This document shows, piece by piece, positions 44,835 through 52,878 of a stretch of DNA of 64,000 bases; position 1 is the first letter of the stretch; each line of letters opens with the position of its first letter. The notes beneath the pieces are model-generated. The model was not told where the DNA came from, did no database searches, and saw nothing but the letters and a program-made list of their open reading frames with translations. Position numbers and translations under genes: made by a program. The DNA is from Collinsella aerofaciens (GTDB lineage Bacteria > Actinomycetota > Coriobacteriia > Coriobacteriales > Coriobacteriaceae): the NCBI RefSeq assembly GCF_019131995.1, contig NZ_JAHONA010000005.1, positions 49,319 to 113,318 of the forward strand, given 5' to 3'.

Positions 44835-45773
44835 ATGCGAAACATGGATCACATAGAATTGCACCGCGGAGGACGCGAGGAAGCGTTTCCCGAGACCGCC
44901 GAAGACTGGCCCTATATTGCCGAACGCGCAGAATTCGCTCGCTATCCGGGCAATTCCGTCCCCTGGCACTGGCATTCCGAAGTCGAGCTTTTCTACATGG
45001 AGCAGGAAGCGATTGACTATCGAACGCGCGCGGCTCATGAACACGTGCGCTTTGAGGAAGGGTCCGCCGGCTTTATCAACGGCGGCGTTTTGCACAGCAC
45101 GCTGCAATCACCCAATTCGGCACCGGCCATTCAAATGTTGCATATCTTTCAGCCGTCGATGCTCGGCGATCCCGCGGGACGCCTTCAAAAGCGCTACATC
45201 AATCCATTACTTCAATGTCGAGGCGTCGATGTGCTCAAATGGTCGCCCACCAACCCCGACGATATGCCCTTTATCGATTTGCTAAAGAGTTCCTTTAACC
45301 ACGACCTTCAACGGCCGCAGAACGAGATGGCGCTTCGGAATAGCTTGTCAGAGCTCTGGATTCAGATTTACGCCAAGGCCGAACCGCTCTTTTCCTCCGA
45401 CAACGCCTCTTGGATGACCAGCCGCGACGTACAGTTCAAGGCAATCCTGGACTTTATCCGCGCAAACTATGCAGCCGCTGTAGATGTGCCCCAGATAGCA
45501 TCTGCAGCCGGCGTAAGCGAAAGAGAGTGTTACCGCATTATCGAAGCTTGCGCAGGAACGACCCCGGCGGCATATCTGCGCGCATACCGCGTAAACCGTG
45601 CTTGCGAACTTTTGGCACACACCACGCGAACGGTCCAGACAGTCGCGCGCCAATGCGGCTTTGCGACAGCAAGCCATCTTGGCCAGGTATTTAAAGAACA
45701 AATGGGGTGCACTCCTTCGAGCTATCGAGCAGCGAGGCAGAATCTCGATAGCACCAGGCAGAAATCCCGCTAG
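44835..45773 (+). CDS. AraC family regulator
   Basis: 312 aa with an N-terminal cupin-like sensor (VPWHWHSEVELFYMEQ, about 36-51, then EGSAGFINGGVLHS) and a C-terminal double helix-turn-helix (IASAAGVSERECYRII; GFATASHLGQVFKEQMGCTP). No Shine-Dalgarno is visible. TATACT at 44822-44827 ends only 7 nt before the ATG at 44835, so the message may be leaderless. Its target is unknown; the HAD gene 56 nt downstream may be co-transcribed. Confidence 0.87.
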   Translation: MRNMDHIELHRGGREEAFPETAEDWPYIAERAEFARYPGNSVPWHWHSEVELFYMEQEAIDYRTRAAHEHVRFEEGSAGFINGGVLHSTLQSPNSAPAIQMLHIFQPSMLGDPAGRLQKRYINPLLQCRGVDVLKWSPTNPDDMPFIDLLKSSFNHDLQRPQNEMALRNSLSELWIQIYAKAEPLFSSDNASWMTSRDVQFKAILDFIRANYAAAVDVPQIASAAGVSERECYRIIEACAGTTPAAYLRAYRVNRACELLAHTTRTVQTVARQCGFATASHLGQVFKEQMGCTPSSYRAARQNLDSTRQKSR

Positions 45774-45829
45774 CCCTTCTTCTGTCACTGCATCAAACTT
45801 GCAGGCAAACAACAGATAGGAGCAACCAT

Positions 45830-46453
45830 ATGAAGCACTTTGACCATATCGTGTTTGATGTTGATGGAACATTGGCAGATACAGAAGAAAGCGTTCTGTC
45901 ATCGCTTGCCCAGATTGTCCAAGAAAAGACCGGCAAAACGCTCCCACGAAACGAGCTTGAATTTGCCCTCGGCATACCCGGCAAGAATGCCCTTGAGAAA
46001 CTTGGAATCTACTCGCAAGCAACGTTGGATCGCTGGTACCAAGTTGCCGCCAGCTTTAAAAGCACCATCAGCGTGTTTCCAGGTTTGCTTGAAGTCATCG
46101 CAAAACTCGCCGATAGCGGTTGCAATCTTGGCATTGTCTCCTCACGCGCGCGCGACGAATACGCAGAAGAAATAGCACCTCTTGGCTTCGATACGTATTT
46201 TGAGCACATCATCCTTGTCGAAGACACAACCGAACACAAACCCGCACCCGCACCCATGCTCGAATATCTCCGACGTACGGGCGCAAACCCCAACAGCGTC
46301 ATCTACGTTGGCGACACCGTCTACGACGAACAATGCGCAACTTCAGCAGGGGTCAGTTTTGCCCGAGCAGCATGGGGATCACACCAAGACATCCCAAACG
46401 CCACCTACAACCTCAAAACCCCCAACGACCTGCTAACCCTAACAACCAAGTAA
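45830..46453 (+). CDS. HAD family hydrolase, phosphoglycolate phosphatase-like
   Basis: 207 aa HAD phosphatase with the motifs FDVDGTLADTE (8-18, nucleophile and acid Asp), SSRAR (motif II Ser), K in HKPAPAPM (motif III) and GDTVYDEQCA (motif IV). Cap type C1, as in Gph and beta-phosphoglucomutase. AGGAG lies 7 nt before the ATG. GC content is lower than in neighbouring genes. Substrate not predictable. Confidence 0.85.
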   Translation: MKHFDHIVFDVDGTLADTEESVLSSLAQIVQEKTGKTLPRNELEFALGIPGKNALEKLGIYSQATLDRWYQVAASFKSTISVFPGLLEVIAKLADSGCNLGIVSSRARDEYAEEIAPLGFDTYFEHIILVEDTTEHKPAPAPMLEYLRRTGANPNSVIYVGDTVYDEQCATSAGVSFARAAWGSHQDIPNATYNLKTPNDLLTLTTK

Positions 46454-46502
46454 CCCACGCGCCCCATCCTATCAGCCCCAACGCCACAAGGGCGATTGAG
46501 CA

Positions 46503-46647
46503 GGGCCGTCCGGAAACGGAAAAGGGCCTATCTCTCAGAACATTCCGCAGGACGGAGGAAGCCCCGCAGCGCGTAGCGCGCGGCGGGGCTTCCGACATGT
46601 CCGAGGACGTTCTGAGAGATAGGCCCTTTTCCGTTTCCGGACGGCCC
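46503..46647 (+). repeat. Nested hairpin repeat, family 1, copy 3
   Basis: Outer arms start GGGCCGTCCGGAAACGGAAA and are fully complementary. Core AACATTCCGCAGGACG, inner hairpin with arms GGAAGCCCCGC/GCGGGGCTTCC, then CATGTCCGAGGACGTT. It lies between the convergent HAD and aldolase genes, 24 nt from the aldolase stop. Confidence 0.82.
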
Positions 46648-46671
46648 GGTGGGATCAGAGTACCCTTGCTG

Positions 46672-47529
46672 TTACTCTGCTTTGCCCACAGAGTTGAGGT
46701 TGGTCATGCGGATCTTAACCAGCTCGGTGATCTCACGCATACCCTCCTTGGCCGGCTTCTTGGGGTCGAAGCAGGCAGGATTCTCGGCCATGTAGGCCAT
46801 GAAGCCCTTGGTGTAGGCCTGACGCAGCTCGGTAGCGTAGTTGACCTTGCAGATGCCGTTCTTCACAGCCTCGGCGACCTGCTCATCGGGCACACCGGAG
46901 GTGCCGTGCAGGACCAGCGGCACGTCGACGGCGTCGCGGATGGCCTTGACCACGGACTGCTCGATGTGCGGATCGCTCGTGTACACGCCATGGCTGGTGC
47001 CAACGCCAATGGCCAGCGAGGTGCAGCCGGTGCGCTCGACGAACTCCTTGGCCTCGGCCGGATCGGTGTAGGGGCTCTCGCCCTCAACCGCGGGACCGTC
47101 ATCCTCCTTGCCGCCAACCTTGCCAAGCTCGGCCTCGACGGGCACGCCCATGGCGCGGCCAGCGTCGGCGACGGACTTGGTCAGAGCGATGTTGTCCTCG
47201 AAGGACTCGTGCGAACCGTCGATCATGACGGAGGTGTAGCCAGTGCGGAAGGCCTGCATGCAGCGGTCATAGCCATCGCCGTGATCGAGGTGCAGAGCGA
47301 CGGGCACGGAAGCGCGCTCGGCGGCAGCCTTGACCATACCGTAGAAGTAATCCAGGCCAGCGGTCTTGATGGTGCCCGGGGTGGTCTGCATGATGACGGG
47401 GGACTTGGTCTCCTCGGCAGCGGCCAGAACAGCCATAACAAACTCGAGGTTCTCGACGTTGAACGCGCCAACGGCGTAGTGGCCGGCCTGAGCGTCCTTG
47501 AGCATCTTTTCGGTGGTAACAAGTGCCAT
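46672..47529 (-). CDS. Class II fructose/tagatose-bisphosphate aldolase
   Basis: 285 aa zinc aldolase. HLDHGDGYD has the metal His and the catalytic Asp, EAELGKVGGKEDD the active-site loop, GVGTSHGVY and VLHGTSGVPDEQ the other zinc histidines and phosphate site. It resembles both FbaA-type fructose and GatY/KbaY-type tagatose aldolases. Because lacA, lacB and lacC are in the window but lacD is not, it may cleave tagatose-1,6-bisphosphate. The ATG at 47529 follows GGAGAGGAG. Divergent from a DeoR regulator. Confidence 0.9.
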   Translation of the reverse strand: MALVTTEKMLKDAQAGHYAVGAFNVENLEFVMAVLAAAEETKSPVIMQTTPGTIKTAGLDYFYGMVKAAAERASVPVALHLDHGDGYDRCMQAFRTGYTSVMIDGSHESFEDNIALTKSVADAGRAMGVPVEAELGKVGGKEDDGPAVEGESPYTDPAEAKEFVERTGCTSLAIGVGTSHGVYTSDPHIEQSVVKAIRDAVDVPLVLHGTSGVPDEQVAEAVKNGICKVNYATELRQAYTKGFMAYMAENPACFDPKKPAKEGMREITELVKIRMTNLNSVGKAE

Positions 47530-47864
47530 GAGCGTTTGCTCCTCTCCCTCGCCCGCATCTGGACATCGGGCGTACGTGTCCGCAAGGCGTTTTACCTTGC
47601 GTTTTGCTGCGCCCATTGTATGAAATTCGGCGGGCATAAATGCACGAGATATTGTCGTTGCGCGAGGTCGAGCCTTCATTTTTGAAAAGCAAACGGAAGG
47701 GTTTTGTGCCGAGCGCACGTGTTCGATATTGAGTTTTGAGCGTCGAGTGGCTTTCTTTTATAGAAAAGATAAGTAATCGAAAGGCGTTTTCTTACTCAAA
47801 AAGAAAATGAACGAAAATGGTTTCAACATAATTCCTGCAAATATCGGCAGAGAATGGAGCAGCA
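47530..47864. promoter_or_regulatory. Divergent promoter region, aldolase / deoR
   Basis: 335 bases. The last 110 are AT-rich with repeated purine motifs: GAAAAGATAAG, CGAAAGG, GAAAATGAACGAAAATGG (47805-47822). Such direct GAAA-type repeats are common DeoR sites, but no clear symmetrical operator is visible. No gene seen. Confidence 0.5.
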
Positions 47865-48668
47865 ATGGCCCAAGCTACAAACCGCGCCTTCGCCGACGAA
47901 CGCCGTGCCGCCATCATGGAAATGCTCGAGCATAATGCCTCGGTGCAGGTGGCAGAAATCGCCCAGACCTTTGGCGTGTCCTCTGTCACCGCTCGCGCTG
48001 ATTTGGACGCCCTCGCCGAGTCCGGCAAACTGCGCCGCACGCATGGTGGCGCTGTGTCGCTCCACAAGCGCCTGACCGTCTCCACGCAGGATCGGCGCAT
48101 TAACGTCAACGTGGCCGCCAAGCAGGCCATCGCGCAAAGTGCCATTGAACTCGTCAGCGACGGCGACACCCTGCTCGTCGACTCGGGCACCACCGCGCTC
48201 GAATTTGTCCGGCTCCTCGACCAGCGCGACGGCATCACCGTCATCACGGCAGACATTACGATCGCCGATTACATCGACGAGAGCATGCCCTCGGTCGACG
48301 TCGTCATGCTGGGCGGCGCACTGCGCAAAGGACACCGCTATCTGTACGGTCCGCTCACCATGCAGGCGCTGCAGATGGTTCACGCCGACCTCGCCATCAT
48401 GTGCCCCGGCGCCTTTGTTCCCGGCTGTGGCTTTACTACCGACTTTCCGCAGATGGCCGAGACCAAAACGGCCATGATCGCCGCCGCGCGTCGAGGCGTC
48501 GCCCTCATGGACGCGAGCAAGGTCAACGGACGCGGCATGTACCGCTTCGCCGAACTTACCGATGTCGACACCATCGTGATGGACCGTGACCCCGACGGCG
48601 CCGTCGCCACCTCAATCGCCGAGGCCACCGACGCCGGCGCCCCAACCCTCATCATCGCCACCGCCTAA
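47865..48668 (+). CDS. DeoR family regulator
   Basis: 267 aa. N-terminal DeoR helix-turn-helix (ERRAAIMEMLEHNASVQVAE, FGVSSVTARADLDALAESGK) with the HGGAV hinge, then a sugar-phosphate sensor domain (LVDSGTTALEF, GGALRKGHRYLYGP, ALMDASKVNGRGMYRFA). Family members respond to phosphorylated sugars. Divergent from the aldolase gene and so its probable regulator; it could also act on the lac genes at 59-62 kb. Confidence 0.88.
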   Translation: MAQATNRAFADERRAAIMEMLEHNASVQVAEIAQTFGVSSVTARADLDALAESGKLRRTHGGAVSLHKRLTVSTQDRRINVNVAAKQAIAQSAIELVSDGDTLLVDSGTTALEFVRLLDQRDGITVITADITIADYIDESMPSVDVVMLGGALRKGHRYLYGPLTMQALQMVHADLAIMCPGAFVPGCGFTTDFPQMAETKTAMIAAARRGVALMDASKVNGRGMYRFAELTDVDTIVMDRDPDGAVATSIAEATDAGAPTLIIATA

Positions 48669-48674
48669 AACCAA

Positions 48675-48715
48675 AAACCACCACAAAGGTGCCTGAGTCC
48701 CCTTTGTGGTGGTTT
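48675..48715 (+). terminator. Terminator of the deoR gene
   Basis: AAACCACCACAAAGG pairs with CCTTTGTGGTGGTTT. The same 40 bases, including the loop TGCCTGAGTCC, recur at 50153-50196. Confidence 0.85.
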
Positions 48716-48745
48716 GAACGGCACGGCGGTTCGCTCCGCCAGTTT

Positions 48746-48883
48746 GTCTCAATCTGTAACAACTAGACCCCTAAAAGTCAGTTAACTGTTACAGATCGAG
48801 ATAATTCCGCTCGACCCCCGCCCTTAATCTAAACCTGTAACAGATAGAGTCGATTTAGCCGCCCAGATGTTACAGATTGAGAC
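48746..48883. repeat. Four 16-bp repeats, TGTWACAGATYGAGAC type
   Basis: TGTTACAGATTGAGAC occurs on the minus strand at 48746-48761 and on the plus strand at 48868-48883, giving a perfect 16-bp inverted repeat. Inside are TGTTACAGATCGAGAT (48787-48802) and TGTAACAGATAGAGTC (48836-48851). They lie between the deoR terminator and the ATPase stop. Protein sites or a structured RNA are both possible. Confidence 0.75.
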
Positions 48884-48919
48884 AGTTGGACGCGAAACGG
48901 TCTTGGCAGAAGTGGCCCT

Positions 48920-50035
48920 CTAGCAAAGAGACGCTACATATCGACCGAAGCCCGGCAGCGCAAACTCGAAACGTCCCTGTAAGGGTTCTTCAATCACCCC
49001 TGCCTCAATTAGACGTTTTTTATACGTCGAGATCGAACCGGAACTTTTCTTAAGCCGCGCAGCCAATTCTTGCCTGGTCGTCGTCCCCTCCGGATTCATT
49101 GCACGAAGAAAATCCAAGTCCCCCTGTGAAAGTTCCGCTGCAGTCGAGGCAAAAACGCGCGATTCGAGCTCCTCTTGCGCAAGCTTCGCGCCACGTTCGA
49201 CGTCTTCAAGGGAAACATCAGCCGCCTGGCGCGAAGCGTTCCACGCCCGATATCCCACCAACTGGAACATAAACGGAAAACCATCGATTGCCTCGGCAGC
49301 ACGGTCGACCGCCTCATCGGAAATCGTTTTGCCACCGTCTTCAATCGTCAGCCGAAACGCTTCTTTTACCTCAGTCGGCGAAATAGATCCCAGCGAATGC
49401 TGGGCAGCACGACGAAGAAACGATGTCGATTTTCCCGTCAACAACGCCAGCACGCGAAACGGCAGCCCCGCCATAAGCAAAGCTACTTTTTTGTTCTCGC
49501 TCACAAAATGTTGGTAGGTGGTAACGAGCTCGGTCATTTGAGCAAACGATGCATCAACTTCGTCAACGGCGATAAGCACCCCGGTGCCAGTCGCTTCAAG
49601 CTGAGCAAACAGAGCGTTCATCTTAGTACGCCAGTTGGCGCCCTCAAATTCAATATCAACGTTTTCCCAGCTCATACTACCTATGGGGGCAATCCCAACA
49701 CTGTTCACACGCCTAGAAGCGGGCTTTTCGATCAGATGGGCAGCCGATTCGTTGAGGCGCTGCAGAATGTCTTCGAGCATCCCGTCCGAAGCCGTCACAT
49801 TCGCCGTAATCCAGCCTTCTTGCTGGGCGCGGTATGACAGATATGCCAAAAGGGCCGTTTTGCCCGTCCCGCGCGCTCCGTAGAAAATCGAGCATAGGTT
49901 GGGGTCGGAATCGGCGCTTTCAAACGCCAGCACCATATCATCAATGATTTGCTCACGGCCGGCCATGTATGCCGGTACACGTCCGAACATCGGCGTGAAC
50001 GGATTTGCTTGCCTGTACGCTGTCGCCGCCGCCAT
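48920..50035 (-). CDS. ATPase with C-terminal winged helix
   Basis: 371 aa. Walker A YGARGTGKTAL (about 52-62), Walker B GVLIAVDEVDAS, sensor-like ALLMAGLP, then helical regions and a C-terminal winged helix (TTTRQELAARLKKSSGSIST, RLIEAGVIEEPLQGRFEFAL). It resembles archaeal-type/STAND ATPases rather than the DUF4143 ATPases at 26275 and 56008. GGGAGG precedes the ATG at 50035. Three exact 19-bp direct repeats lie 54 nt upstream. Function unknown; nucleotide-dependent DNA binding is plausible. Confidence 0.82.
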   Translation of the reverse strand: MAAATAYRQANPFTPMFGRVPAYMAGREQIIDDMVLAFESADSDPNLCSIFYGARGTGKTALLAYLSYRAQQEGWITANVTASDGMLEDILQRLNESAAHLIEKPASRRVNSVGIAPIGSMSWENVDIEFEGANWRTKMNALFAQLEATGTGVLIAVDEVDASFAQMTELVTTYQHFVSENKKVALLMAGLPFRVLALLTGKSTSFLRRAAQHSLGSISPTEVKEAFRLTIEDGGKTISDEAVDRAAEAIDGFPFMFQLVGYRAWNASRQAADVSLEDVERGAKLAQEELESRVFASTAAELSQGDLDFLRAMNPEGTTTRQELAARLKKSSGSISTYKKRLIEAGVIEEPLQGRFEFALPGFGRYVASLC

Positions 50036-50089
50036 AAAGCCTCCCTTGAACTCACGTAATTCCATTATGCCCCACAGCTCTTGATTTCT

Positions 50090-50152
50090 TTGAGCATCTT
50101 AGAGTTTTTTGAGCACCTTTGAGTTTCTTGAGCATTCTTGAGTTCTTTGAAC
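50090..50152 (-). repeat. Tandem 19-bp direct repeats upstream of the ATPase
   Basis: TTGAGCATCTTAGAGTTTT, TTGAGCACCTTTGAGTTTC and TTGAGCATTCTTGAGTTCT begin at 50090, 50109 and 50128, and a partial unit TTGAAC begins at 50147: an exact 19-bp period, 3.3 units. A CATAAT -10-like hexamer lies between them and the gene. Confidence 0.85.
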
Positions 50153-50196
50153 AAAAACCACCACAAAGGTGCCTGAGTCCCCTTTGTGGTGGTTTT
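50153..50196 (-). terminator. Terminator of the flavodiiron protein gene
   Basis: AAAAACCACCACAAAGG pairs with CCTTTGTGGTGGTTTT; on the minus strand the stem is followed by TTTTTG, 23 nt past the gene's stop. Stem and loop are identical to the terminator at 48675-48715. Confidence 0.85.
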
Positions 50197-50218
50197 GACG
50201 GTAGAAGCGAGCGCGTTG

Positions 50219-51379
50219 TTACTTGGACAGCTCGTCGGCGAGGGCTTCGATCTGGGCGCGCGATGCGTCGTTGAGCGAACCCAGGACGGTCACCTTGTTC
50301 TGCGTCAGGGTGATGTCCTTCATGCCCTCGAGCTCCTTGGTCATGACCTTGGCAGCGGCGGGTGCCCAGGAACCGGCCTCGACGAGCGCCACCGTACGGT
50401 TCTGGTAGGCGTGCTCGGCGAGCGTATGGATGAAGGTGCTCATGCACGGGAAGATCTCGCCCTGATAGGTGATGGAGGCGAGCACCAGACGGTCGTAGCG
50501 GAACGCATCCTCAACGGCCTCGGCCATGTCGTCACGAGCCAGGTCAAAGACGGAGACCTTCTGGCCGCGAGCCTCAAGCGCAGATGCGAGCTCCTCGACG
50601 GCAGCCTTCAGATGCCCGTACACGCTCGCATAGGCAATCGTGATACCCTCGTCCTCGGGCTGATAGCTCGACCAGGTGTTATAGGTGTCGAGGTAGTAGC
50701 CCAGGTTCTCAGTCAGCACGGGGCCGTGGAGCGGGCAGATAATCTGGATGTCCAGGTCGGCGGCCTTCTTGAGGACGGCCTGCACGAACTTGCCGAACTT
50801 ACCGACGATGCCAAAGTAGTAACGGCGCGCTTCGCAAGCCCAGCCCTCGGGATCCTCGATGTCGTTGGCGCCAAACTTGCCAAAACCGTCGGCACTAAAG
50901 AGCACCTTGTCGGTGGACTCGTAGGAGAACAGCACCTCGGGCCAGTGAACGTTGGGGGCGCCGATAAAGGTCAGGCTGTGGCCGCCCAGATCGAGCACAT
51001 CGCCCTCTTTGACGACCATCTTGCGCTCGGGGAAGTCGGTGCCAAAGTAGTTGACCATCATGCGGAAGGCGCCCATGCTTGCCACGATCTGCGCCTGGGG
51101 ATAGCGCTCCATAAAGGCGGCAATGCCGGCGGAGTGATCGGGCTCCATGTGATGGACAACCAGGTAGTCGGGCGTACGGCCGTCGAGCGCGGCCTCGAGG
51201 TTGCCGAGCCACTCGTCAACAAAACCGCCGTCGACTGAATCGGCGACAGCGATTTTATCGCCCAAGATAACGTAGCTGTTATATGCCATACCGTTCTCGG
51301 ACACGTCGTACTGGCCCTCGAACAGGTCAATGTCGTGATCGTCGACACCGATGTAGCGGATATCCTTGGTGATCTCCAT
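50219..51379 (-). CDS. Flavodiiron protein (FprA family)
   Basis: Oxygen- or NO-reducing enzyme that protects anaerobes, 386 aa. N-terminal metallo-beta-lactamase-like diiron domain with HHMEPDHS (about 76-83, ligands H, E, D, H), then a C-terminal flavodoxin domain (IAYASVYGHLKAAVEELASA, FMN loop). No rubredoxin domain is fused. AGGAGG lies 10 nt before the ATG at 51379. Single gene with its own terminator. Confidence 0.92.
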   Translation of the reverse strand: MEITKDIRYIGVDDHDIDLFEGQYDVSENGMAYNSYVILGDKIAVADSVDGGFVDEWLGNLEAALDGRTPDYLVVHHMEPDHSAGIAAFMERYPQAQIVASMGAFRMMVNYFGTDFPERKMVVKEGDVLDLGGHSLTFIGAPNVHWPEVLFSYESTDKVLFSADGFGKFGANDIEDPEGWACEARRYYFGIVGKFGKFVQAVLKKAADLDIQIICPLHGPVLTENLGYYLDTYNTWSSYQPEDEGITIAYASVYGHLKAAVEELASALEARGQKVSVFDLARDDMAEAVEDAFRYDRLVLASITYQGEIFPCMSTFIHTLAEHAYQNRTVALVEAGSWAPAAAKVMTKELEGMKDITLTQNKVTVLGSLNDASRAQIEALADELSK

Positions 51380-51508
51380 CAGGCAAAGCCTCCTAGATAG
51401 ACAAAAGAACCCGTCTATCATAACACTCGTCTTCATAGCCACGGCTATCTGCCAGCATCCTTATCGATTGTTATTGAGGCGGAATATACCGCCGTTGACC
51501 TGCAAAAA

Positions 51509-52540
51509 CTATACGCGCGGCGCTGCCGTGCTATGTCGAATAATGAGCTGGCCGGGAATACGAATGGCAACGGTTTTGCCCGCCGTACCCGCCTCGGGAA
51601 CCGCATGCTCGAATACCTCGCGCCCACGCTGATGCAAATCGAATCGCACGGTCGTGAGCTCGTTGTGTGCCACAAAATCATCGAGCGAATCGTCGACGCC
51701 CACCACGCTCACGTCCTCGGGCACGCGCAGGCCGCTATCACGCAGTGCGGCAATCACGCCATTTGCCATCTGATCGTTTGCCGCATAGATCGCCGTCATG
51801 GTGCGATCGTGCTCTGCCAGATACCTGCCGGCTTCGTAGCCGCTATTGGCAGACCAGTCGCCCTCGAGCGGCTCCGTCGGCTCAATATGCTTGCGCTCGA
51901 GCGCGTCCTGCCAACCGGCGCGGCGGAACTGTTCGTCCACCGAGAAGGACGGACCGCCGATATAGCGAATTTGCTCGTGCCCCAGCTCAAACAGATGATC
52001 CATAAGCAATAGCGAGCAGCCGTAATGGTCGGAATCGACCGTGGTCACCCGCGGATGCGCGTACATGGTAACGATGACCGTGCCAATGCCTGGCAGTGGA
52101 TCAAACGTCTCAAAATCGGGCGCCATGCGACTCATGCCGATGATGATGCCGTCCACCGGCAGTGCGGCCATACGACGCGTGGCCTCGGCAAGCGAGAATT
52201 CCTCGGTCTTGGACATCTCGACCAGCGTGATGGCGCAATTATGCTCGCGAGCAGCGCTGGCGATGCCGTCGATCATTGAGAGGTTGCCAAACTTGGTGAC
52301 ATCGTTGATGCATAGGCCGACCGAATGGTAACGGCCGTCGCGCAGCGAGCGACCGGCATAACTCGGACGAAAGCCGAGCTCTTGCATCGCGGCCTGCACG
52401 CGCTGGCGCGTCTGTTCGTTAACGTTGGGCAAGCCGTTGGCGACGCGCGAAACCGTCTGCTGCGAAACGCCAGCAGCGCGGGCGACGTCGGCCATGGAGA
52501 CCGGACGCGTACCTGTATCGTTGGACGGGCGCCTTGCCAC
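51509..52540 (-). CDS. galR: LacI family regulator of galactose genes
   Basis: 343 aa repressor with the helix-turn-helix VSMADVARAAGVSQQTVSRV at about 14-33 and a LacI effector domain (DGIIIGMSRM, YIGGPSFSVDEQFRRAGW, VVGVDDS). GTG start with GAAGG 6-7 nt upstream. Divergent from galK with three matching operators in the gap. Control of galKT by galactose is inferred from position. Confidence 0.87.
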   Translation of the reverse strand: MARRPSNDTGTRPVSMADVARAAGVSQQTVSRVANGLPNVNEQTRQRVQAAMQELGFRPSYAGRSLRDGRYHSVGLCINDVTKFGNLSMIDGIASAAREHNCAITLVEMSKTEEFSLAEATRRMAALPVDGIIIGMSRMAPDFETFDPLPGIGTVIVTMYAHPRVTTVDSDHYGCSLLLMDHLFELGHEQIRYIGGPSFSVDEQFRRAGWQDALERKHIEPTEPLEGDWSANSGYEAGRYLAEHDRTMTAIYAANDQMANGVIAALRDSGLRVPEDVSVVGVDDSLDDFVAHNELTTVRFDLHQRGREVFEHAVPEAGTAGKTVAIRIPGQLIIRHSTAAPRV

Positions 52541-52634
52541 AGGATCACCTTCACCCTTGCGAGATCTGAATAGCGTGAATGCCGGCCCGGGCAGAAATAC
52601 ATCCCGCGCCGAGGCCCGCTATCGTCGGACGCAT

Positions 52635-52833
52635 GTTAACGTACTCTACTTTTTCTATCTGCATCTCTTCTGCTTTATAAGTCCATACGGCAGTACCGTT
52701 CACGGCTGTATTTCTACCGATTACCAGATTCTCAAAAAGTGACAAGCGATGTGTTATGAGTACGTTAACATAGCCCATAACGTGCGGTATCGTGAATACT
52801 TGGTTCATGCCGCTTTAAGTTGTTAACGTACTC
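52635..52833. promoter_or_regulatory. Three operators between galR and galK
   Basis: GTTAACGTACTC occurs at 52635-52646, inverted (GAGTACGTTAAC) at 52758-52769, and at 52822-52833. The extended form TGTTAACGTACTCAT has the central CG of LacI-family sites. The outer two are 187 bp apart, which would allow looping. The rest of the 338-bp gap holds no gene. Confidence 0.75.
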
Positions 52834-52878
52834 ATAACGACGCAAAACCCACCCGGGTGCGCCAAGGAAAGGACTCCC

